A stretch of 64,000 bases of DNA from Salipiger sp. CCB-MM3 (GCF_001687105.1 NZ_CP014595.1:248001-312000); one strand, 5' to 3'. Shown: positions 47,714-57,736, counted from the first letter of the stretch. A program made the numbers and translations. Notes: generated by a model from the sequence alone, not told the origin.

Positions 47714-48040
47714 GACCTGTCTCCCTTTCTAAGAGCCCATCCGCGCTGTTTTGGCTGCGCGCCCGGCAGCCGCGCCGCGCTGTTGCTGTGGCGTTAAGGT
47801 TAATCGCCGAAGGTTTACAAAGCCTTGCGCCCGCAGAAACGCGCCGCACGTCATGCCATGCATGTTTTGCAAGGCGGGTCTGGAAAAGCGTCAATTGTGC
47901 TGCGTCGCAGCAAGACCTAAGTTAGCGCCAACGCCGGGGACACCCGCAAGGGCATTTCCCACGGCACCGAGTTTCAACAAACCAACCGCAAACGCGCCCA
48001 CTCCTCCCCTCGGGGCGCCCTTCATAGATGGATCAGAGAC
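47714..48040. other. Intergenic region with a PhaR-type palindrome
   Basis: About 330 bases between two divergent small genes. The only notable element is the palindrome at 47898-47912 described separately. The antisense frame through 47891-48208 has no ribosome site and I do not believe it. Confidence 0.5.
47898..47912. promoter_or_regulatory. Candidate PhaR-type operator
   Basis: TGCTGCGTCGCAGCA is a perfect odd palindrome containing CTGC-N3-GCAG, the pattern described for the polyhydroxyalkanoate regulator PhaR in Rhodobacter. It lies about 130 bases before the 53-residue ORF at 48041. One short site is not strong proof. Confidence 0.4.
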
Positions 48041-48202
48041 ATGACCAAAGCCATCAACGCCGTTCGTGACAGCTTCTCCCGCCGCTTCGCCTATCGCCGC
48101 ACCCATCAGGCCCTGATGTCGCTGCCGCTGCGAACCCGCATTGACTGCGACATCGCAGGCCGCGAAGCGGAAACCGCGCGGATCGCTGTCTACGGTCAGT
48201 AA
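48041..48202 (+). CDS. Small basic hypothetical protein (53 residues)
   Basis: Starts MTKAINAVRDSFSRRFAYRR and ends ETARIAVYGQ; about nine Arg/Lys residues and a likely amphipathic helix at 1-20. No known family. GATCAGAG precedes the ATG, a poor ribosome site. A strong terminator 20 bases after the stop supports transcription from this side. Confidence 0.5.
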   Translation: MTKAINAVRDSFSRRFAYRRTHQALMSLPLRTRIDCDIAGREAETARIAVYGQ

Positions 48203-48222
48203 GACCAAGCTACGACAAAGAT

Positions 48223-48249
48223 AAACGGGGCCCCAGCGGCCCCGTTTTT
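48223..48249. terminator. Terminator between the 53-residue ORF and coaD
   Basis: A perfect 10-bp stem (48223-48232 with 48238-48247), CCAGC loop, five T residues on the plus strand and A residues on the other flank, so it may serve both convergent transcripts. Confidence 0.85.
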
Positions 48250-48279
48250 GCGTTCAGCCTTGGCGTTGCACGCCTGCGT

Positions 48280-48777
48280 TCAACCTTTGTCGAAGCGCGC
48301 CTTCAGCGCCTCGTTCACCGTGGGCGTGACGAATTTGCTGACGTCGCCATCGAGCCGGGCGATCTCTTTCACCAGCTTCGAGGCGATCGCCTGATGCCGC
48401 GCCTCGGCCATCAGGAAAACGGTCTCGATGCTGGTGTCGAGCGCGCGGTTCATGCCAACCATCTGGAATTCATACTCGAAATCCGCCACGGCGCGCAGGC
48501 CGCGAATGATGATCTGCGCGCCCACATCGCGGGCGCAGTCGATCAGCAGGTTCTCGAAAGGATGCGCGACGATCTCTGTCCCGGTCTCTTCAGACAGTTT
48601 GGCGCATTCCGTCTCGATCATCGCCACGCGGTCTTCCAGCGGAAACAGCGGACCCTTGTCGCGGTTGATCGCGACACCGATCACCAGACGATCGACCAGC
48701 GCCGCGGCGCGGCGGATGATGTCGATATGGCCCAGCGTGATTGGATCGAACGTGCCGGGGTAAAGGCCAATGCGCAT
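48280..48777 (-). CDS. coaD: Phosphopantetheine adenylyltransferase
   Basis: Fourth step of CoA synthesis: transfers AMP to phosphopantetheine. 165 residues. The nucleotidyltransferase motif is YPGTFDPITLGHIDII (about 6-21), with the HxGH-type TLGH. Further conserved blocks are RGLRAVADFEYE and the SKLVKEIA end region. GGAGG precedes ATG 48777; the frame to 48846 is an unneeded extension. Confidence 0.97.
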   Translation of the reverse strand: MRIGLYPGTFDPITLGHIDIIRRAAALVDRLVIGVAINRDKGPLFPLEDRVAMIETECAKLSEETGTEIVAHPFENLLIDCARDVGAQIIIRGLRAVADFEYEFQMVGMNRALDTSIETVFLMAEARHQAIASKLVKEIARLDGDVSKFVTPTVNEALKARFDKG

Positions 48778-48880
48778 GAAATCCTCCCAGGAGTGCCCGC
48801 GGGGGCATGTCCGGCGCACGCAACAATATTGCGTTCCGGAATGCAACCCCGAAACCGGCCTCCTGTCGAGGCGGCTTGGC

Positions 48881-49315
48881 CTAGAAGCCCATGATCATGC
48901 CCTGCAGCGCGTCTTTTTCCATGGCAAGTTCGGCGATCTGCGCCTTCACCACGTCGCCGATCGAGATGATGCCCACCAGCACCCCATCCTCGACCACCGG
49001 CATGTGACGGAAGCGCCCCTCGGTCATCCGGGCGAGCACCACATTGGTGTCCTCGTCGCGGGTGCAGACCTGCAATTTGCGGGTCATCAACTCGTCACAC
49101 GTCATGTTCAGGATGCTGGCACCCTGCGCCGAGATCGCGCGCACGATGTCACGCTCTGACAGGATCCCCAGCGGCGTCTGCCCGTCGTCGGAAACCACCA
49201 CACCACCGATCCGGCGCTCAGACAGCACCTGCGCCGCGTCACCGACGCTGCTGCCGGGGGTGACGGTGACCACCCCGTCGTCGGACTTATCCTTGAGAAT
49301 CTGTTGTACCTGCAT
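48881..49315 (-). CDS. CBS domain pair protein
   Basis: 144 residues made almost entirely of two CBS domains (about 8-62 and 75-130). ILSERDIVRAI and MPVVEDGVLVGIISIGDVV are typical CBS strands. Such stand-alone pairs usually bind adenine nucleotides and regulate a partner protein; the partner is not evident here. It lies about 100 bases from the coaD start on the same strand. Confidence 0.92.
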   Translation of the reverse strand: MQVQQILKDKSDDGVVTVTPGSSVGDAAQVLSERRIGGVVVSDDGQTPLGILSERDIVRAISAQGASILNMTCDELMTRKLQVCTRDEDTNVVLARMTEGRFRHMPVVEDGVLVGIISIGDVVKAQIAELAMEKDALQGMIMGF

Positions 49316-49373
49316 GCGGCTTTCCTCCTAAGCGCTGCTGACCGTTACAGCGTCCGCCCCCTGCGACCTTCTG

Positions 49374-50270
49374 TCAACTCCCACCTTCGAGGCAGGCCAG
49401 CTCGCGCCGAACACCTTCGGCCAAAAGCTCTGCGAATCCGTTAAGGCGCGCGTGGCGCCGGTCATCGGCATGGCGCACGAGGTAAAAACTGCGGGTGAGC
49501 GACACTTCATCGGCCAGCACCTTGCGCAGCCCCGGCGCGGCGGGCAGCGCGAAATCATGCACGATGCCCAGCCCCGCGCCCAAGCGAAGCCAATGGAACT
49601 GCACCGCGACCGAATTAGAGGCGAGACGCACCCGCTCGACGCCCAGATCGCTGAGATAGTCGAGCTCGCGGTCAAAAATCATGTCGGGGATGTAGCCCAC
49701 CATGCGGTGCCCCTGCAGGTCGGCGCGGCTGCGGATCGGGGCGTGACGGGCCAGATACTCCTCGGAGGCCGCAAGATGCAGGCGGTAGTCCGAGATCTTC
49801 TTGACCACCAGCCGCCCCGCCGTGGGCGCAGAGACCGCGATGGCCATATCGGCCTCGCGCCGCGACAGGTTCACCACGCGCGGCAGCGAGACGATCTGCA
49901 GATCGAGCCCCGGGTTGTCCTCGGCGATCTTGGCGCAGACCTGCGGCAGCAGGAAGTTCGCGCAGCCGTCGGGCGCACCGATGCGGATCTGCCCGGCGAA
50001 CCCCTCAGAGGCTCCCATCAGCGCCTGCGCACCCTGCCCCAGCGCCTGTTCTGCGGTCTCGGCATGGACCAGCAGCCGCGCGCCTGCCTCGGTCAGCGCG
50101 TAGCCCTGCGGCGACTTGGCAAAGAGCGGATGGCCCAGTTGCTCCTCAAGACGCGCCACCCGGCGGCCCACCGTCGCCGGGTCCATGCGCAGCACCCGCC
50201 CCGCCGCCGACAGGCTCTCGCCGCGCGCGACGGCAAGGAAAATCCGCAAGTCATCCCAGTTCTCACGCAT
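49374..50270 (-). CDS. LysR family transcriptional regulator
   Basis: 298 residues. N-terminal helix-turn-helix (about 4-62, WDDLRIFLAVARGESLSAAGR) and a LysR substrate-binding domain (about 90-290). ATG 50270 is divergent from mmsA, with 97 bases between starts, so it very probably controls mmsA. The inducer is unknown; the substrate-binding domain shows no telling residues. Confidence 0.92.
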   Translation of the reverse strand: MRENWDDLRIFLAVARGESLSAAGRVLRMDPATVGRRVARLEEQLGHPLFAKSPQGYALTEAGARLLVHAETAEQALGQGAQALMGASEGFAGQIRIGAPDGCANFLLPQVCAKIAEDNPGLDLQIVSLPRVVNLSRREADMAIAVSAPTAGRLVVKKISDYRLHLAASEEYLARHAPIRSRADLQGHRMVGYIPDMIFDRELDYLSDLGVERVRLASNSVAVQFHWLRLGAGLGIVHDFALPAAPGLRKVLADEVSLTRSFYLVRHADDRRHARLNGFAELLAEGVRRELACLEGGS

Positions 50271-50367
50271 GGCGCACCTGAATTTTTGCAAAACCTTTTT
50301 GCTGGATTACCCCTGTCCCCTGCATTTCCGCAAGGCTAGAGTGCGGCCCAACATCAAGGAGGTTCAG

Positions 50368-51867
50368 ATGCAAGAACTCACGCATTTCATCAACGGCGAA
50401 CACGTCAAGGGCACCTCGGGCCGCTTCACCGAGATCTTCAACCCGGCCACCGGGGAAGTTCAGGCCAAAGTGCCGCTGGCCACCGTCGCAGAGCTGAACG
50501 ACGCCGTTGCCAAAGCCGCCGAAGCGCAAAAGGGCTGGGCCGCCACCAACCCGCAGCGTCGCGCCCGCGTGATGATGAAGTTCGGTGCGCTGATCAATGA
50601 GCATATGGACGAGCTGGCCGAGCTGGTCTCGAAGGAACACGGCAAGACCCTGCCCGACGCCCGCGGCGACGTGCAGCGCGGTCTGGAAGTGGTCGAGGTC
50701 TGCATGGGCGCGCCGCATATGCTCAAGGGCGAGTTCACCGACAACGGCGGTCCGGGCATCGATCTCTACTCCATGCGCCAGCCGCTTGGCGTGGTCGCGG
50801 GCATCACCCCGTTCAACTTCCCGGCGATGATCCCGCTGTGGAAGATGGCCCCGGCGCTGGTCTGCGGCAACGCCATGATCCTCAAGCCCTCCGAGCGCTG
50901 CCCCTCGACCTCGCTGCGCCTCGCCGAGCTGATCATCGAGGCCGGCCTGCCCGAGGGCGTGCTGCAGGTGGTCAACGGTGACAAGGAAGTGGTGGACGCG
51001 ATCCTCGACAACGAGACCGTGCAGGCCGTGGGCTTCGTCGGCTCGACCCCGATCGCGCAGTACATCTATGGCCGCGCGGCCACCAACGGCAAGCGCGCGC
51101 AATGCTTCGGCGGTGCCAAGAACCACATGATCATCATGCCCGACGCCGACCTCGACAAGGCCGCCGACGCGCTGGTGGGTGCGGGCTACGGCGCTGCAGG
51201 CGAACGCTGCATGGCGATCTCGGTGGCCGTTCCGGTGGGCGAGGAAACCGCCGACGCGCTGATCGAAAAGCTGGTGCCGCGCGTCGAGAAGCTGAAGGTT
51301 GGCCCCTACACCGCGGGCGAAGACGTGGACTATGGCCCGGTGATCACCGGCACCGCCAAGGACCGGATCAACGGCCTCGTCACCAAAGGTGTCGAACAGG
51401 GCGCGAAGCTGGTCATCGATGGCCGCGACTTCTCGCTGCAGGGCTATGAGAACGGCTTCTTCGTCGGCCCGTCGCTTTTCGACAATGTGACGCCCGACAT
51501 GGACATCTACAAAGAAGAGATCTTCGGCCCGGTTCTCAGCACCGTGCGCGCTGGCACCTACGAAGAGGCGCTCGATCTGGTGATCGACAATGACTACGGC
51601 AACGGCACGGCGATCTACACCGCCGATGGCGACACCGCGCGCGACTTTGCGCACCGGGTGAACGTGGGCATGGTCGGCATCAACTTCCCGATCCCGGTGC
51701 CGCTGTCGTACCACACCTTCGGCGGCTGGAAGAAATCGGCCTTCGGCGATCTCAACCAATACGGCCCCGACGCCTTCCGCTTCTACACCAAGACCAAGAC
51801 CGTCACCGCGCGCTGGTTCTCGGGCATCAAGGAAGGTGGCGAGTTCAACTTCAAGGCCATGGACTGA
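50368..51867 (+). CDS. mmsA: CoA-acylating methylmalonate-semialdehyde dehydrogenase
   Basis: Oxidises methylmalonate or malonate semialdehyde to propionyl- or acetyl-CoA in valine and inositol breakdown. 499 residues. The catalytic Cys is C281 in GERCMAI, and TPFNFPAMIPLWK and VGFVGSTPIAQYIY are typical MmsA blocks. AAGGAGG lies before ATG 50368. Divergent LysR regulator; a terminator follows at 51904. Confidence 0.96.
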   Translation: MQELTHFINGEHVKGTSGRFTEIFNPATGEVQAKVPLATVAELNDAVAKAAEAQKGWAATNPQRRARVMMKFGALINEHMDELAELVSKEHGKTLPDARGDVQRGLEVVEVCMGAPHMLKGEFTDNGGPGIDLYSMRQPLGVVAGITPFNFPAMIPLWKMAPALVCGNAMILKPSERCPSTSLRLAELIIEAGLPEGVLQVVNGDKEVVDAILDNETVQAVGFVGSTPIAQYIYGRAATNGKRAQCFGGAKNHMIIMPDADLDKAADALVGAGYGAAGERCMAISVAVPVGEETADALIEKLVPRVEKLKVGPYTAGEDVDYGPVITGTAKDRINGLVTKGVEQGAKLVIDGRDFSLQGYENGFFVGPSLFDNVTPDMDIYKEEIFGPVLSTVRAGTYEEALDLVIDNDYGNGTAIYTADGDTARDFAHRVNVGMVGINFPIPVPLSYHTFGGWKKSAFGDLNQYGPDAFRFYTKTKTVTARWFSGIKEGGEFNFKAMD

Positions 51868-51903
51868 TCCATCGCCGCGCCGGTTCGCACCGGCCCCTTG
51901 TCA

Positions 51904-51935
51904 AAAGCGCCGCCCCGATCCCCGGGGCGGCGTTT
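51904..51935 (+). terminator. mmsA terminator
   Basis: A GC-rich stem of about 12 bp (CGCCGCCCC pairing with GGGGCGGCG, extended by A-T pairs) with an ATCCCC loop, starting 37 bases after the mmsA stop. Confidence 0.75.
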
Positions 51936-52059
51936 GCATGTCCGGCGCAGAAGCGTGACAGCGCCGACGCCAAACATACATCTGCGGTACATCGTTGACG
52001 AGGCGCGACACACCGGCAAGGCTGCCGCACCAAAGCCAGAAACAGCCACAACAGCCGCC

Positions 52060-52479
52060 ATGCCTGTCACGTTCCGCATTCTTCCGAAACACGGTCTTGT
52101 CTACGTGCGCTATGAGGGTCAGGCGCGCCTTACTGACACGACCACGGCGTTTGCCGCCTATACCGTTCATCCGGAATTTCACCCCGGCCAGAAACAGCTG
52201 GTCGATCTGTCGGCGATCACCGGCTGGGATGGGGACTTCCTCGAACTCATGAAAATTCAGGCGCAGAAGGCCGAGGCGTTTCGTGGCGTCGGGGCTCAGA
52301 CCATGATGGTCTATTATGCGCCCACACGAACCAGCCTCGATCTGGCGAAGATCGCCCTGCAATCATGGGACGGTCTCGACGGGGTGATCACACTCGTCCA
52401 GCAGAGCGAGCTTGGCACGCTTGCCCTGCTCGGTCTGGCCGAGCGCAGTTTTGAACAATTGCTGCAGGAGGCGGGCTGA
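52060..52479 (+). CDS. Hypothetical protein, first of a tandem paralogue pair
   Basis: 139 residues, no signal or membrane helix. TFRILPKHGLVYVRYEG starts an alternating beta pattern, then LVDLSAITGWD and MVYYAPT. The fold pattern resembles STAS/SpoIIAA-like proteins, but I do not recognise a named family. The next gene encodes a paralogue of exactly the same length. ATG 52060 has no strong ribosome site; the longer frame from 51898 runs through the terminator and is rejected. Confidence 0.7.
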   Translation: MPVTFRILPKHGLVYVRYEGQARLTDTTTAFAAYTVHPEFHPGQKQLVDLSAITGWDGDFLELMKIQAQKAEAFRGVGAQTMMVYYAPTRTSLDLAKIALQSWDGLDGVITLVQQSELGTLALLGLAERSFEQLLQEAG

Positions 52480-52607
52480 GCCTCAAGCCACACAGCGCCC
52501 ACCCCGATGTGTCGCTTACGCGACATAAAGTTTGACAGTCCCCTGCCTCCAGAACAGATGTTAGCGAGACCCAACGCCGCAATTTTCCTGTTTCTGGGAG
52601 ACCCCAC

Positions 52608-53027
52608 ATGGCTGGCACCTTTAGATTTCTTGCCGACCGCCCATTGGTCTACATGAAATTTTCCGGGGAGACCTATTGCGAAGAATGCGTCGAGGCGCAG
52701 AAGGTAATCAAGGCAACCCCGGGCTGGTCGCCCAACGTCGGTTGCCTGATCGACTATTCGGAACTGACCCATTTTCGCAGCGGCTACACCGGGCTTCAGC
52801 AGGTCTCGGCAGAGATGGCCGCCTCGGGGCTCTTCGACGATGGTGTGATGCCTCTGGTCTATTTCGCCCCGACCGATCTGGCTTTCGGCGTGGCGCGCAT
52901 GGCGCAGCAGATCCTCTCGCCGCAGCTCAGTTTCGACATCCATGTCTTCCGCGAAGAGGCGCCCGCGCTTGCCTTTTTAGGACAGCCCGAGACCCGCGTC
53001 TCGGACCTCTTTGCCGCGACCCAGTGA
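52608..53027 (+). CDS. Hypothetical protein, second of a tandem paralogue pair
   Basis: 139 residues. It aligns along its whole length with the preceding protein: TFRFLADRPLVYMKFSG, LIDYSELTHF, LVYFAPTD and a final ALAFLG block match TFRILPKHGLVY, LVDLSAIT, MVYYAPT and LALLG. Identity is low (by eye about a quarter), so the duplication is old. CTGGGAGACC precedes ATG 52608. It is the last gene before ssrA. Confidence 0.75.
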   Translation: MAGTFRFLADRPLVYMKFSGETYCEECVEAQKVIKATPGWSPNVGCLIDYSELTHFRSGYTGLQQVSAEMAASGLFDDGVMPLVYFAPTDLAFGVARMAQQILSPQLSFDIHVFREEAPALAFLGQPETRVSDLFAATQ

Positions 53028-53049
53028 TCAGATCGCGCGCAACACCCCA

Positions 53050-53078
53050 TTGAAAGCCGCGCGCCGCCGTCCTATATG
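53050..53078 (+). promoter_or_regulatory. ssrA promoter
   Basis: TTGAAA (53050-53055), 17-base spacer and TATATG (53073-53078). Transcription would start near 53085, directly upstream of the acceptor piece of tmRNA. Confidence 0.75.
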
Positions 53079-53084
53079 AGGGGT

Positions 53085-53396
53085 GTTCCGCAAGGGACTA
53101 TGGGCATAAACGCGCATGTAATAAACGGATCGGACCCGGGGGCGGTACCCGGCGGCTCCACCAATAAACCCTTGTTGGGGGTTCATGGGGCCGAAATAGG
53201 ATCGACGAACGCGTAAAGATGTAGCTTTGTCCCGGTGAGATACCACCGTTATCGGTTCATAAAGCATAGTTGCCAACAACAATCGTGCTCCGATGGCTCT
53301 GGCTGCGTAAGCAGTCCGAAACATCGAAATCTAAGTCCTTGCGCCTAGCAGCGTAAGGCGGGGTTCGCAGGTACCTGGCAACAGAAACCTGCACTT
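53085..53396 (+). ncRNA. ssrA: tmRNA, circularly permuted two-piece form
   Basis: The gene order is acceptor piece (about 53085-53163) then coding piece (53187 to about 53395), as in other alphaproteobacteria. The acceptor piece ends GGCTCC-ACCA at 53163; the coding piece begins GGGGCC at 53187, and these pair with a G-U at the third position, the alanine identity element. A ribosome-rescue tag is encoded at 53272-53310: ANNNRAPMALAA then TAA. A hairpin with arms GCAGGT and ACCTGC (53367-53392) closes the 3' end. Ends are approximate. Confidence 0.94.
53272..53310 (+). other. tmRNA tag-peptide reading frame
   Basis: Twelve codons GCC to GCG followed by TAA encode ANNNRAPMALAA. The ALAA end is the degron for ClpXP, and the ANNN start is where SspB-type adaptors bind. 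Confidence 0.92.
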
Positions 53397-53536
53397 CCTT
53401 CCCCCCCAGAGACATCTTGAAGCCCATCGCGACATGCGCGCGGGATGCCGCTTGCAGAGCGCCGCAATTCGCTGCTTTTGCGCCGCGACCGACGGATAGA
53501 TTGACCGAATACCGCCGCGCTGCCAGCATTCGGCTT

Positions 53537-54190
53537 ATGTTTCGCGTGGTTGCCGCCAGCCTTGCCCTGCTCGTCTCGCCGGCCCGTGCCTGCGAGACCG
53601 CGCTGCTTTTGGCCATGGATGTGTCGAACTCGATCGACCCGGCGGAATATGCGATCCAGGTCGAAGGCCTCGCCTTCGCAATGCGCGACCCCGAGATTGC
53701 CGCGATCCTCGTCGAGGATCGGATCGCGCTTGCGGTGCTGCAATGGTCCGGCCCGGCGCATCAGGCGCTCACCCTTGGCTGGCGGCAGATCACCGAGCCC
53801 GCCGATGTTTCCGCCTTCGCCAGCGCCGCAGAGCGCATGGAGCGGGCCTTTGTGCTTTCTGACACCGCGCCGGGTGCCGCGCTGCAGGCCGCGCTCGATC
53901 ACATGGCGGCGGCCCCCGCCTGCGGGCGCAGGGTCATCGACATCTCGGGCGATGGCACGCCGAACTCCGGCCCCTCCGCCTCTGCCGCGCGGGTGCGGGC
54001 CGAACGCATGGGGGTGACGATCAACGGGCTGGCGATCGAGGGGCCGGGCCATGGGCTGCCGGTGACCAATTATTACCGGCAAGTGCTGATCACCCGCGAC
54101 GGCTTTGTCCTGACCGCGCGCAGCCACCTTGCCTATGCCGAGACCATGCGCCGCAAGATCCTGCGCGAGATCGCCCGCGTGCTGGGCTGA
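53537..54190 (+). CDS. DUF1194 domain protein (VWA-like), exported
   Basis: 217 residues. Signal peptide at 1-19 (cleavage after PARA), then CETALLLAMDVSNSIDPAEY: the DxSxS motif (D29, S31-S33 region) is the metal-ion-dependent adhesion site of a von Willebrand A fold. GDGTPNSGPSASAAR supplies a further loop. Probably periplasmic and interacting with other proteins. ATG 53537 begins the signal peptide; the longer frame from 53417 starts in the tmRNA flank. Confidence 0.87.
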   Translation: MFRVVAASLALLVSPARACETALLLAMDVSNSIDPAEYAIQVEGLAFAMRDPEIAAILVEDRIALAVLQWSGPAHQALTLGWRQITEPADVSAFASAAERMERAFVLSDTAPGAALQAALDHMAAAPACGRRVIDISGDGTPNSGPSASAARVRAERMGVTINGLAIEGPGHGLPVTNYYRQVLITRDGFVLTARSHLAYAETMRRKILREIARVLG

Positions 54191-54196
54191 GCCGTC

Positions 54197-55498
54197 ATGA
54201 AAGTTTCATCAAGCCCTGCGCAAAAGCCGGTGATGACGACGCCCGCCAAGACCCCACTTTCCCAGCTTTTCCTGAGTTTCCTGCGCATCGGCCTGCTGAG
54301 CTTCGGCGGTCCGGCGGCGCAGATCGCGCTGCTGCATCGCGAGATCGTCGAAGAGCGCGGCTGGCTGAGCGAGCGGCAATACCTGCAGGCGCTGTCCTTT
54401 TGCATGCTGCTGCCGGGGCCCGAGGCGATGCAGCTGGCCACTTGGGCCGGCTGGCGGCTGCGCGGCGTCGCCGGCGGGCTGATCGCAGGGGGGCTCTTCG
54501 TGGTGCCCGGCGCCCTGGTCATCGCCGCGCTGGCGCTGGCCTATTCCGCCTATGGCACCCGCCCCGAAGTGACCGCGCTGATGCTGGGCGTGAAGGCCAC
54601 GGTGATCGCGCTGGTCGCCTTCGCGCTCATGAAGCTTGGGCGCAAGGTGCTGTCTCATCGCGGCGCGCCATGGATCGCGCTGGCCGCTTTTGCCGCGCTC
54701 TACGTGCTGCATCTGCCGTTCCCGCTGGTCATCGCCTGCGCCGGAACCATCGGCTGGCTCAGCCGCGCTGCCGCCCCCGCCGAGGACGTGCGCCCCCTAC
54801 CCGCGCCGGTGACCGACCGGCTGTGGGTCTGGCCGCTCTGGGTGACGCTCTGGTTCGCGCCAATGGTGCTGGCCGCGCTGGCCGGACAGACGCTGCTCTA
54901 CGACATCGGCATGCTCTTCTCAAAGCTGGCGGTTTTCTCCTTCGGCGGAGCCTATGCGGTGCTGGCGTGGCTGGCGCAGGAGGCGGTCTCGGCACGCGGC
55001 TGGCTCAACCCCGCGCAGATGGCCGACGCCTTGGGGCTGGCCGAGACGACGCCGGGTCCGCTGATCCTCGTGACACAATTCGTGGGGATGCTCACCGGCT
55101 ACGCCGAGGGCGGCTGGCCCATGGCGCTGGCCGCCGGGGCGATGGTGCTTTGGGTGACCTTCGTGCCTTGTTTCCTGTGGATCTTCGCCTTTGCCCCGCA
55201 TCTCGAAAGGCTGCTGGCCCGCCCCCGCCTGCAAGGCGCGCTGGATGCGATCACCGCCGCCGTGCTGGGGGTGATCGCCAACCTCACGCTGTGGTTCGCC
55301 CTGCATGTGCTCTTCTCCGAGACGTGGCAGCTGCGGCTTGGTCCCATCGCCCCGGAACTGCCCGTGCTGCAAAGCTGGCGTCCCGGCGCGCTGGCGCTGA
55401 CGCTTCTGGCCGCCCTGCTGCTTGGCCCGCTTGGCCGCTCGGTGCCGCTGACGCTTGCCGTGACGGCAGTCGCGGGGCTCTTGTTAACTATTTATTAA
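54197..55498 (+). CDS. chrA: Chromate transport (ChrA family) membrane protein
   Basis: 433 residues with about ten membrane helices arranged as two CHR halves. Each half has the family motif: LSFGGPAAQIALLHREIVEERGW (first, about 34-56, region only) and FSFGGAYAVLAWLAQEAV (second, about 248-265); the LPGPEAMQLATW and TTPGPLILVTQFVG segments follow. It is expected to export chromate (or a sulfate-like anion). It starts seven bases after the DUF1194 gene. ATG 54233 is an alternative start. Confidence 0.92.
   Translation: MKVSSSPAQKPVMTTPAKTPLSQLFLSFLRIGLLSFGGPAAQIALLHREIVEERGWLSERQYLQALSFCMLLPGPEAMQLATWAGWRLRGVAGGLIAGGLFVVPGALVIAALALAYSAYGTRPEVTALMLGVKATVIALVAFALMKLGRKVLSHRGAPWIALAAFAALYVLHLPFPLVIACAGTIGWLSRAAAPAEDVRPLPAPVTDRLWVWPLWVTLWFAPMVLAALAGQTLLYDIGMLFSKLAVFSFGGAYAVLAWLAQEAVSARGWLNPAQMADALGLAETTPGPLILVTQFVGMLTGYAEGGWPMALAAGAMVLWVTFVPCFLWIFAFAPHLERLLARPRLQGALDAITAAVLGVIANLTLWFALHVLFSETWQLRLGPIAPELPVLQSWRPGALALTLLAALLLGPLGRSVPLTLAVTAVAGLLLTIY
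55484..55498 (-). promoter_or_regulatory. CtrA-type box upstream of sspB
   Basis: TTAA (55484-55487), seven bases, TTAA (55495-55498). Read on the minus strand, C follows the second half-site (TTAAC), the full CtrA pattern. It covers the last codons of chrA and lies 110 bases before sspB. Confidence 0.5.
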
Positions 55499-55607
55499 TG
55501 CGCGCCTTTCCGTGAAATCCCGTCCAACGGGGAATTTTCCAGCCAAGTCCCCTTTTCCTCGCCGCCAAATCTAATATGGTGAAAAGAAAGCGACGAGGAT
55601 CAGAGCC

Positions 55608-56075
55608 ATGCCCTCCGGCATCGACTACGGGAATCTCATGCACCGCGCCATGCGCGGGCTCATCCATGACGTCCTTCTGGGCGTTCAGGAATCCGGCCTG
55701 CCGGGCGAGCACCATTTTTTCATCACCTTCGACACCCAGCATCCCGATGTGGAACTGGCGGACTGGCTGTCGGATCGCTACCCGGGCGAGATGACGGTGG
55801 TGATGCAGCATTGGTACGACGACCTCGAAGTGACCGAGGACGGCTTTACCGTGACGCTGAACTTCGGGGATGCGCCCGAGCGGCTCTACATCCCCTATGA
55901 CGCGATCAAGACCTTCGTCGATCCCTCGGTCGAGTTCGGCCTGCGCTTCGAGACGCATGAGGAAGACGAGGACGACGACGAACCCACCCCGCCCGACGGC
56001 GACGATCCCGAAGGCTCGGGCGATGCGCCCAAGCAGGATGCCGAGGTGGTGCGGCTGGATTCTTTCCGCAAATAA
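55608..56075 (+). CDS. sspB: ClpXP adaptor SspB (alpha type)
   Basis: 155 residues. The adaptor domain (about 3-115) includes DYGNLMHRAMRGLIHDVL and the peptide-binding strand VTLNFGDAPERLYIPYDAI. A disordered acidic linker (EEDEDDDEPTPPDGDD) is followed by a C-terminal hook VVRLDSFRK that docks on ClpX. It delivers ssrA-tagged proteins to ClpXP. ssrA itself lies 2.2 kb upstream. Confidence 0.95.
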   Translation: MPSGIDYGNLMHRAMRGLIHDVLLGVQESGLPGEHHFFITFDTQHPDVELADWLSDRYPGEMTVVMQHWYDDLEVTEDGFTVTLNFGDAPERLYIPYDAIKTFVDPSVEFGLRFETHEEDEDDDEPTPPDGDDPEGSGDAPKQDAEVVRLDSFRK

Positions 56076-56290
56076 GCCGCCGCACAGGATGCGCCATGCC
56101 GCCGCCGGTCTGCCCGGCGGCGTTCGCGTTTCTGCTGCGCTGACCCCGCCACCACGGCCCGCGTCGCAGGATTTGCAAATTTTCCTGCCCTGTCGCGACG
56201 CTAACAGCCCACGCAAAACACGCTGCCCCGTTGCCCCTTCGTCTCGCTGGGGCTAAACGGCACACAATGGTATGCTTGCAGGAGGCAAAG

Positions 56291-57685
<1,395 letters not shown>

Positions 57686-57708
57686 TCCGCGTCCTTTTGC
57701 GAGACTTG

Positions 57709-57736
57709 AAACGGGGCCCCGCGCGGGCCCCGTTTT
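57709..57736 (+). terminator. fumC terminator
   Basis: A perfect 11-bp stem (57709-57719 with 57725-57735), CGCGC loop, T run to 57736. It lies 23 bases after the fumC stop. Confidence 0.9.

Noticed and set aside
53417..53536. N-terminal extension of the DUF1194 protein
   Set aside because: These bases lie just past the tmRNA 3' end and encode no conserved residues; the signal peptide starts at 53537.
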